From Flavobacteriales bacterium (lineage in GTDB: Bacteria; Bacteroidota; Bacteroidia; Flavobacteriales_E; Vicingaceae), in the NCBI GenBank assembly GCA_020635795.1, contig JACJZD010000001.1:753001-817000 (forward strand): a DNA stretch of 64,000 nucleotides, in the 5' to 3' direction. The notes beneath the pieces are model-generated. The model searched no databases, was not told where the DNA came from, and was given only the letters and a program-made list of their open reading frames with translations. Of this stretch, positions 57,840-64,000 are shown piece after piece. Each line of letters opens with the position of its first letter. The first letter of the stretch is position 1. A program made the position numbers and the translations under genes.

Positions 57840-60089
57840 GTGGATTTGAAAAACAAATTATTCATATTATTTCTTTTGACCCTGATTATAGGTTTTAATG
57901 AAATTACCTATGCACAAGAAGAGAATCTTGATTCATTAATACGTTATGGCAAAAAAACAAAAAATGATTCTATTCTTGCATATAGTTATGATTCAGCTGC
58001 TCGTAACATTAAGCGGTCAAATTTAGATTCGGCTTATAAACTTGCTAAAATGGGTTTAGGTTATGCAAAAAAAATGAATAATCAGCTCTATATTTCTGAT
58101 TGTTACAACACATTAGGAGTACTAGATAAGGATTATGGAAACTATGAAGAATCATTAAAGCATCAAAAGTTAGCATTTTCACATGCCTTAAAATATAAGG
58201 GTAATTCCGATTATCAGCAATTGAATGCATTATCTTCAATGGGTATGATTTATTGGAATCAAGGCAATTATTCTCAGGCTTTAGAAATTTATTATAAAAA
58301 CTTACTTGTTGCTAAAAAGAGCAATGATAGTGTTCAAATAGCACGAATACTTACTAATATGGGAAGTGTATATTTTGATCAAGGTTTAAATAATAAAGCA
58401 TTAGAAAAATATTCGGAAGCATATAATTTGGTTGTAAAGCTTAATCATGTTTTTGGTCAATGCTTACTACTAAACAATTTAGGAAGTGTTTACTACCAAC
58501 AAAAAGACTACGAAAATGCAAGTAAAAACTATTTTGCTTCATTAAAAATATCTGAACAAATTGATGATATTGAGGGAATTGCTGTTTCATACATTAATAT
58601 TGGGTCTTTATATTTTGAACGACAACAGTACGATTCGGCTTTAGCAATACATAAAAAAGCATTAGCAATTCGAGAAGAAATGCATCACAAAGATGGTATT
58701 TCATCTGCTTTAAATGAGATTGGTAAAGTTTATTGTGAGCTTGGTAATTTAAAGCTAGCGGTTCAGTATAGTGAAAAATCATTAAAAATTGCTGAAGAAA
58801 TAGAGGCATTAGATTATATAAAATCTGCTCACGAAGCATTGTATAAGTCGTATGATAAAATTGGAAATCAACCAAAAGCGTATTTCCACTACAAAGAATT
58901 TATTACCATAAGAGATAGTTTAAATAATGATGAAAATAGAAAAAAAGATTATAGAAATGAGTTGGATTTTGAATACCAATCAAAACAATACAAAGATTCT
59001 ATTGAGCAGGTAAAAAAAGACTTTATAATCAATCAGAAACTTGAAACCGAAAAAATTAAAACAGAATCGCAACGTAAATTAACCATCTTGTTTAGCGTTA
59101 GTTTTCTTATCATGATTTTGTTATCCATTTTTATTTATAGAGGTTATAGAACTAAAAAAATGGCCAACATTATTATTCAACAACAAAAAAAGGAAGCCGA
59201 AGAACAACGAGACATCATCCAAGTTAAAAATCAAGAGATTTTGGATAGTATACAATATGCTAAACGGATACAAAATGCCATTTTACCTTCTAATAAAGTT
59301 GTAAAAGAGTATTTACAAGAAAGCTTTATCCTTTATAAGCCTAAAGACATTGTAGCGGGAGACTTTTATTGGCTGGAAAGCCCATCCACAACCCTTCCCA
59401 AAGGGAAGGGAGTCTCTCCCCCTTCGGGGGAGTCGGAGGGGGCTATTGTTTTATTCGCTGCTGCCGATTGTACTGGGCATGGAGTTCCAGGTGCTATGGT
59501 TAGTGTGATATGCAATAATGGATTGAATAGGAGTGTTAGAGAATACGGCTTAACCGATCCGGGAGAAATTTTAAATAAAACCCGAGAAATAGTTATTGCA
59601 GAATTTGAAAAAAGTGAAGATGAAGTAAAAGACGGAATGGATATCGCTTTGTGTAGCTTAGAAGGAAATACGTTAAAATATGCAGGAGCCAACAATCCAC
59701 TTTGGATAATTAGACCAACACGTCATTCCGCACTTGATGCGGAATCTGTTGATATTGAGGGTCAAGCCCATAATGACGATTTCGAATTGATTGAAATTAA
59801 AGCCGATAAACAACCCATAGGGAAGTTTGATGAATTATTGCCATATACAACACATACCTTTGAATTACAACAAGGAGATAGTATTTATATTTTCTCGGAT
59901 GGATATGTGGACCAATTTGGTGGAGAAAAAGGTAAAAAATTTAAAGCAGCAGCTTTTAGAGCATTATTGCTTTCCATTCAAGATAAAAAAATGGAAGACC
60001 AACGAAGTTTAATTGATGAAGCATTTGAAGTTTGGAAAGGAAGTTTAGAACAAATTGATGATGTTTGTGTAATTGGAGTTAGAATATAA
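57840..60089 (+). CDS. TPR-coiled coil-SpoIIE serine phosphatase, paralog 2, with repeat insertions
   Basis: A 749-residue protein with the same design as paralog 1: signal peptide (LFILFLLTLIIGFNEITYAQ), about seven TPRs (~60-370), a membrane helix (LTILFSVSFLIMILLSIFIY, ~415), coiled coil to NAILPS, and the PP2C domain (~480-749) with AADCTGHGVPGAMVS and DGYVDQFGG. Start: GTG at 57840, or TTG at 57846, by analogy with the TTG of paralog 1. Compared with paralog 1 it has two extra stretches, one of ~21 residues between FYWLE and VLFAAADC, one of ~17 between NPLWIIRP and ADKQPIG. Both are encoded by DNA repeats. Catalytic motifs remain intact. Next gene 20 bp on. Confidence 0.9.
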   Translation: MDLKNKLFILFLLTLIIGFNEITYAQEENLDSLIRYGKKTKNDSILAYSYDSAARNIKRSNLDSAYKLAKMGLGYAKKMNNQLYISDCYNTLGVLDKDYGNYEESLKHQKLAFSHALKYKGNSDYQQLNALSSMGMIYWNQGNYSQALEIYYKNLLVAKKSNDSVQIARILTNMGSVYFDQGLNNKALEKYSEAYNLVVKLNHVFGQCLLLNNLGSVYYQQKDYENASKNYFASLKISEQIDDIEGIAVSYINIGSLYFERQQYDSALAIHKKALAIREEMHHKDGISSALNEIGKVYCELGNLKLAVQYSEKSLKIAEEIEALDYIKSAHEALYKSYDKIGNQPKAYFHYKEFITIRDSLNNDENRKKDYRNELDFEYQSKQYKDSIEQVKKDFIINQKLETEKIKTESQRKLTILFSVSFLIMILLSIFIYRGYRTKKMANIIIQQQKKEAEEQRDIIQVKNQEILDSIQYAKRIQNAILPSNKVVKEYLQESFILYKPKDIVAGDFYWLESPSTTLPKGKGVSPPSGESEGAIVLFAAADCTGHGVPGAMVSVICNNGLNRSVREYGLTDPGEILNKTREIVIAEFEKSEDEVKDGMDIALCSLEGNTLKYAGANNPLWIIRPTRHSALDAESVDIEGQAHNDDFELIEIKADKQPIGKFDELLPYTTHTFELQQGDSIYIFSDGYVDQFGGEKGKKFKAAAFRALLLSIQDKKMEDQRSLIDEAFEVWKGSLEQIDDVCVIGVRI
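59382..59444. repeat. double-hairpin repeat inserted in phosphatase paralog 2
   Basis: Two hairpins in a row: CCCTTCCC-AAAGGGAAGGG and CTCCCCC-TTC-GGGGGAG, followed by TCGGAGGGGGC, the same tail as at 9199 and 11213. Encodes SPSTTLPKGKGVSPPSGESE in frame; absent from paralog 1. Confidence 0.85.
59721..59778. repeat. two-hairpin TCAAG-loop element inserted in phosphatase paralog 2
   Basis: Termini CGTCATT and AATGACG, 58 bp. Hairpin 1 TTCCGCA-CTTGA-TGCGGAA; hairpin 2 GGG-TCAAG-CCC with decayed outer stem. Reads in frame as TRHSALDAESVDIEGQAHND; absent from paralog 1. Confidence 0.88.
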
Positions 60090-60109
60090 AAGTATAGTAA
60101 TTTTACAAT

Positions 60110-61006
60110 ATGAAAAAATCAGTTGTTTTTGGAGCAAATGGTTATATAGGCAGACACCTTGTTTATTATTTAAATAAGCAGGGACAACAAGTTTTAGCTA
60201 CTGATGTTGCTCAAACTTCTATTGATGACAATCAAAAGTATGTGCCAATTGATATTACTAATGCAAATGCAGTTGCTGCGCTGGATTTTGATGTAGATTA
60301 TATTTATTGTTTTGGAGGTTTAACAGGGACTAACGTTGGTTTTGATAAGTACAAAGATTTTGTTGAGGTTAATGAAATCGGGTTATTAAATATTTTAAAT
60401 CACCATAGAAATTCTAAATCAAAATCTCGAATAGTGTTTCCTTCAACCCGTTTGGTTTACAAAGGACAACAAGATGTTTTTCTGAAAGAAGATGACCAAA
60501 AAGAGGCCTTAACCATTTATGCTCAAAATAAATTGAGTTGTGAAGAATATTTAAAACAATACGCCACTAATTTTAATATTGATTTTACCATTTTTCGAAT
60601 TTGTGTGCCTTATGGAAATGTTTTTGATGATAAATTCTCTTATGGTACCGTAGGTTTCTTTTTAAATAAAGCTAAAAACAACGAAATCATCACACTTTTT
60701 GGTAAAGGCGAATTACGTAGAACGTTTACACACGTAGAAGATATTTGCAATGCTATTTTCGAAACATTGAAACAAGTGCAGTCAAAAAACAACATTTTTA
60801 ATATTGGAAGTAACGACAATTTAAGTTTGTTAGAAGTAGCTAGTTTTTTTGCTGAAAAATACAAAGTGGAGATTACATTCAATTCGTGGCCAGAAAGTGC
60901 ACTAAAAATAGAATCAGGTGACACTATTTTTAACGATGATAAATTAAAAACGACCACCAAATTTGAATATCAACACTCCATTAAAAAGTGGATTGAAAAC
61001 CTATAG
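60110..61006 (+). CDS. NAD-dependent epimerase/dehydratase
   Basis: A 298-residue extended SDR. GANGYIGRHL (residues 8-17) is the cofactor site, and the catalytic Ser/Tyr/Lys is in FPSTRLVY and YAQNKLSCEEY (YxxxK). GKGELRRTFTHVEDICNAI is the usual sugar-nucleotide part. Substrate unknown, UDP- or dTDP-sugar likely. It follows phosphatase paralog 2 by 20 bp and is co-transcribed with it; its stop touches the converging methyltransferase gene's stop. Confidence 0.88.
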   Translation: MKKSVVFGANGYIGRHLVYYLNKQGQQVLATDVAQTSIDDNQKYVPIDITNANAVAALDFDVDYIYCFGGLTGTNVGFDKYKDFVEVNEIGLLNILNHHRNSKSKSRIVFPSTRLVYKGQQDVFLKEDDQKEALTIYAQNKLSCEEYLKQYATNFNIDFTIFRICVPYGNVFDDKFSYGTVGFFLNKAKNNEIITLFGKGELRRTFTHVEDICNAIFETLKQVQSKNNIFNIGSNDNLSLLEVASFFAEKYKVEITFNSWPESALKIESGDTIFNDDKLKTTTKFEYQHSIKKWIENL

Positions 61007-61801
61007 TTAGTTGTTTTTCTTAACAACGTAGTACGATTGAAACGTAAAGAAGTCGTTAATAAAAGGAATTGCACCAATTAATTTAGATAGTTTGCGGGTT
61101 TTAAAACCAAATTTGTATTCGTAAATTGGTGCAACAAAGTATTTTACCTGTTTTAAAATGGTATAATTATTTTCTTTACAAATTTTCTCAAAACGGCTGG
61201 TAGAAATTCCAGTTTCTTTTATTTCCAACAAGCCTTCAATTACTGAATCGTTTTCACCAAACATTTTTAAAACCAATTTATATAATGTTTTAGGAAGTAA
61301 ATGGTAATAAGGTAAATTAGCCAATAACTTCGATTTTGCACATTGTTGATGCCCACCATAAGGCATCCTCCAAGCAGGAAAACCAAAAAATATCACCCCC
61401 TTATCAGCTAAAAAATGTTCTACTTGCTGCATAAATTTTTCTTGGTTGTGAATGTGTTCAATTACATCTTTTAAAATAATCAAATCAAATTTTGGGTTAA
61501 AACCATTTGGGTCAATATCATAAATATTTTGGTTGATGAATTTCACTAAACCATCATTAACCTCTTCTTTCATAAATTCATTTGCCAATTCAACGCGAGC
61601 CAATTCAAGTTCAATACCAGTACAAACACAACCTAGCTCTGTAAATGCTTTTAATACACCGCCTTCTGAACTGCCTATTTCAAGTACTCTATCTCCAGCT
61701 TTAGGAGTGTATACATTGCCTAAAAACGGAATAATAGAGTCTCTAGAGTTGAGGTACTGTATTTCAAAATATTTTGGTTTATCAGCGTATAATTTTCCCA
61801 T
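61007..61801 (-). CDS. class I SAM-dependent methyltransferase
   Basis: A 264-residue enzyme with motif I VLEIGSSEGGVLKAF (~40-54), motif II LIILKDVIEHIHNQEKFM, and GVIFFGFPAWRMPYGGHQQC. The HQQC-type segment is typical of methyltransferases of sugars in polysaccharide clusters. It converges with the epimerase with no gap. Upstream region, shared with the divergent GT-C gene, has -7-like TAAATTCG. Confidence 0.85.
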   Translation of the reverse strand: MGKLYADKPKYFEIQYLNSRDSIIPFLGNVYTPKAGDRVLEIGSSEGGVLKAFTELGCVCTGIELELARVELANEFMKEEVNDGLVKFINQNIYDIDPNGFNPKFDLIILKDVIEHIHNQEKFMQQVEHFLADKGVIFFGFPAWRMPYGGHQQCAKSKLLANLPYYHLLPKTLYKLVLKMFGENDSVIEGLLEIKETGISTSRFEKICKENNYTILKQVKYFVAPIYEYKFGFKTRKLSKLIGAIPFINDFFTFQSYYVVKKNN

Positions 61802-61946
61802 TCAGTAGAAACGTATTTAGATTGCGAATTTAGTATTTATAACTAAAACATAGATAATTTGAAAAATACAAACTTTTAGTGCTTAATTCAAAACCACCAA
61901 TTTCAAGAAAGTTATTATCTTCGTGAAAAATAAGTAAAGGACAAAA

Positions 61947-63587
61947 ATGAGTAAGAAAGATAAAACACAAGTTTCTGCGGCTGCTGATGTGAAAAAAGAA
62001 AATAAGGGTTCATTTTCTTTAAACGACCTAAACAATAAAACGCTTTGGATTTTTACAGGAATACTAACCATTGTCTACTTTATATTTTCTACTTTTTCTG
62101 ATGGTTTTTATATGCATGATGAACCCATGTTTTATTTGTATGCAAAGGAACTATTGCAAAGCCCACAAGAATCTCTACTTTCTTTCCAAAAATTAGGTTA
62201 CATTTTATATTTAGCGTTACCATCGCTTGGTGGGTTTACTTTTTTACATTTCTGTAACAGTTTATTATCAGCGGTTACAGTAATGTACTCCTATAAAATA
62301 GTCCAAAAATTAGGGGGTAAAAATTCATTTCTAGTATTCTTTATTCTTGGATTACAACCATTGTGGTTTATGTTGGCTTTTAGAAATTTTTCGGAATTTC
62401 TTACTGCATTTGTTTTGGTTATGGCTGCGTGGAACCATTTTAACAAAAAATACATTTTCGCTGCATTTTTAGTCTCTTATGCCGCACTAACCCGACAAGA
62501 ATATCATATTCTACTTGGATTGTATTTTTGGATATTAGTTTTTAAGAAACAATGGATAGCAGCATTGAGTACAGGGGTTTTAACAGTTCTTCATAACTTT
62601 ATGGGATACTTTATTACCGACGATATTCTATATCTACCTAATCAAGTTATAAAGTATTCTCACGAAAACAATAGCGCGTACCCAAAACGTGGGTTTGATT
62701 ACTACTTTATTATGTCTAATGTAGTTTTTGGAGCAACTTCTTTGGTATTATTTATTAATTATATTGGTATTTCTATTTTAAAGAAAAAGCTACCCAATTT
62801 GATTTTACTTATTCCAGTTTTGATAACATTTTTACTGTATTGTGTGTTTAATCATACCACTTGGGATATTGGTGTTGGTGGAGGAAATTTAAGGTATGTA
62901 TTGCCAATAGCACCGTTTATGGTTATTTTAGGAGTGCTTTCAATTGATGAAATTGCAGAGTATGGAAAAAAATATTTAATACTTATATTTCTATTGCCGT
63001 TGTTGTTATTGATAACCATTTACCAAACATACGACCATGATTTTATGAAGTTGTTAGAGGATGGAGATAGGTATTGGATGCCATTTGTATTAGCATTAGC
63101 AACTATCGTTATTTTAATGTTGCCATTAAAAAGCAAGCAATACTTATTAACCTTTGGATTAATATCAGTAATACTAATTGTATCAACAGCTCGGACATTT
63201 AACTTAAACCCTGAAGATGCAACCATGAAAAAAGCGGGAGAGTGGTTTTCTAGATATTTAGAAAAGAACAAAAATGTAGAAGGAGCTCTATTTACCGAAG
63301 ATTCAAGAATAACTAGTGGACATATTCTATTTTTCTATTATTCAAATAAATACAAAAGTGATTATAAAAATAGACCAGTTATAGACATTACCAAAGAAGT
63401 TACGGATACACTCAAAAAGGGAGATATAGTAGTCTGGGATTCTCATTATGGTTATCGACCTGAATTAAGACCAACAAGTCAGCCTTATGATTATTACGAT
63501 AAAAATCCTGATTTTGAAAAAATTCAATATTATCAATCAAAAGACAACCGTTTTTTAATTGCATTTTTTAGAAAAGTGAAAGACTAA
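61947..63587 (+). CDS. polytopic membrane protein, likely GT-C glycosyltransferase
   Basis: A 546-residue protein with a polar N-terminal tail, about ten hydrophobic helices (~35-430) and a C-terminal soluble domain of ~110 residues. The first loop has FYMHDEPMF, with acidic residues after helix 1 as in GT-C enzymes, which use a polyprenyl-phosphate-sugar donor such as would be made by the GT2 at 49 kb. No definitive ArnT/PMT motif is complete, so the call stays tentative. A -7-like TATCTTCG lies upstream. Confidence 0.7.
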   Translation: MSKKDKTQVSAAADVKKENKGSFSLNDLNNKTLWIFTGILTIVYFIFSTFSDGFYMHDEPMFYLYAKELLQSPQESLLSFQKLGYILYLALPSLGGFTFLHFCNSLLSAVTVMYSYKIVQKLGGKNSFLVFFILGLQPLWFMLAFRNFSEFLTAFVLVMAAWNHFNKKYIFAAFLVSYAALTRQEYHILLGLYFWILVFKKQWIAALSTGVLTVLHNFMGYFITDDILYLPNQVIKYSHENNSAYPKRGFDYYFIMSNVVFGATSLVLFINYIGISILKKKLPNLILLIPVLITFLLYCVFNHTTWDIGVGGGNLRYVLPIAPFMVILGVLSIDEIAEYGKKYLILIFLLPLLLLITIYQTYDHDFMKLLEDGDRYWMPFVLALATIVILMLPLKSKQYLLTFGLISVILIVSTARTFNLNPEDATMKKAGEWFSRYLEKNKNVEGALFTEDSRITSGHILFFYYSNKYKSDYKNRPVIDITKEVTDTLKKGDIVVWDSHYGYRPELRPTSQPYDYYDKNPDFEKIQYYQSKDNRFLIAFFRKVKD

Positions 63588-63635
63588 ATTTGCATTTTTT
63601 AACGTTTCTAAACTTGTGTTGTTTTGCTTTAATCC

Positions 63636-63643
63636 TATATTTG
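63636..63643 (+). promoter_or_regulatory. -7 promoter element for bamD, four bases before the ATG
   Basis: TATATTTG, with TTG at 63614-63616 at the right distance for a -33 element (19 nt between them). The ATG at 63648 follows after four bases, so the mRNA would be leaderless. Confidence 0.62.
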
Positions 63644-63647
63644 CCGA

Positions 63648-64000
63648 ATGTTAAAAAATAAGGCACTCTTTTTAATTTCTTTTTTGCTATTTCTTGTAGG
63701 GTGTAGTAAGTATCAACGTTTGTTAAAAAGCGATGATTACAACGCTAAATATGAAGCAGCAATTGCCTTGTACGATAAAGGTAAATACGAAAGAGCATTG
63801 CCATTATTAGAAGAGCTTGTTCCGCTTTTTAGAGGAACTGACAAGGCTGAAAAAGTATATTTTTACTATTGTTATACCAATTACAATTTAGACTTTTTAT
63901 ACGAGGCAGCTTATCATTTTAAGAAATTTTCCACTACATTTCCTAACAGTACACATGCAGAGGAAACCTTGTTTATGAATGGATATTGTCGTTATTTGCT
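63648..64000 (+). CDS. bamD: outer-membrane assembly lipoprotein BamD, N-terminal part (cut by window edge)
   Basis: First 117 codons of a BamD-type lipoprotein; the gene runs off the right edge. Signal peptide with lipobox LVGC (Cys at ~19, SKYQRLLKS follows), so it is attached to the outer membrane. TPR-like helices follow: YDKGKYERALPLLEELVPLF, then YEAAYHFKKFSTTFPNS (each a family landmark). BamD works with BamA to insert beta-barrel proteins. ATG at 63648 is next to a strong -7 element. Confidence 0.93.
   Translation, partial: MLKNKALFLISFLLFLVGCSKYQRLLKSDDYNAKYEAAIALYDKGKYERALPLLEELVPLFRGTDKAEKVYFYYCYTNYNLDFLYEAAYHFKKFSTTFPNSTHAEETLFMNGYCRYL

Overview
The window is AT-rich DNA from a member of the Bacteroidota, most likely a marine or free-living Flavobacteriia-type organism. 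Supporting signs are promoters with the Bacteroidota -7 element TAnnTTTG in front of many genes, almost no Shine-Dalgarno sequences, a protein with a type IX secretion (T9SS) C-terminal sorting domain, a PorT-like T9SS component beside ubiE, a Rho factor with a long disordered insertion, and a futalosine-pathway menaquinone gene. No tRNA, rRNA, CRISPR array, prophage or transposase gene was seen.

Layout. 1-2.5 kb: beta-carbonic anhydrase (cut by the window edge) and a SulP anion transporter, divergent from a TetR regulator with two operator-like palindromes between them. 2.6-6.5 kb: a GNAT-nitrilase fusion, two unknown proteins and the LPS heptose epimerase hldD. 6.5-10.4 kb: mqnD with bioD-bioF-bioB. 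11-17 kb: trmD, a flippase, suhB, and a PspC/PadR pair. 17-22.7 kb: a surface-polysaccharide cluster (methyltransferase, flippase, glycosyltransferase, asnB). 22.8-29.4 kb: fabG, sucD, a YugP-type protease, folE-queD, VF530, kdsC and a DUF2520 protein. 29.5-38.4 kb: a ResB-CcsA cytochrome c maturation fusion, an OmpA-family TPR/PD40 protein, a propeller lipoprotein and a T9SS cargo protein. 38.6-44 kb: a membrane-bound spermidine-synthase-like protein, rho, DUF4199 and a GAF histidine kinase. 44-50 kb: a deoxysugar and glycan-transfer set (NDP-hexose 2,3-dehydratase, Gfo/Idh/MocA reductase, methyltransferase, GT2). 50-64 kb: two paralogous TPR-SpoIIE phosphatases flanking porT, ubiE, rfaE1 and an aminotransferase, then an epimerase, a methyltransferase, a GT-C-like membrane protein and the start of bamD.

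Much of the window concerns the cell envelope: heptose and Kdo (hldD, rfaE1, kdsC), two flippases, glycosyltransferases, T9SS parts and BamD. Cofactor genes (biotin, menaquinone, queuosine/pterin) make up most of the rest.

The least expected content is repetitive DNA. Three structured families recur between genes and sometimes inside them: (1) about a dozen heptamer-periodic arrays, seven of them with a complementary second arm, two lying in frame in mqnD and bioF; (2) four 132-153 bp elements ending in AACCACATAGNNACATAG inverted repeats, each with a different perfect hairpin inside and each sitting within about 30 bp of stop codons; (3) a two-hairpin element with a constant TCAAG loop and covarying stems, found in frame in two coding regions and in two intergenic spots. 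Comparison of the two phosphatase paralogs shows directly that such elements have inserted into a reading frame.
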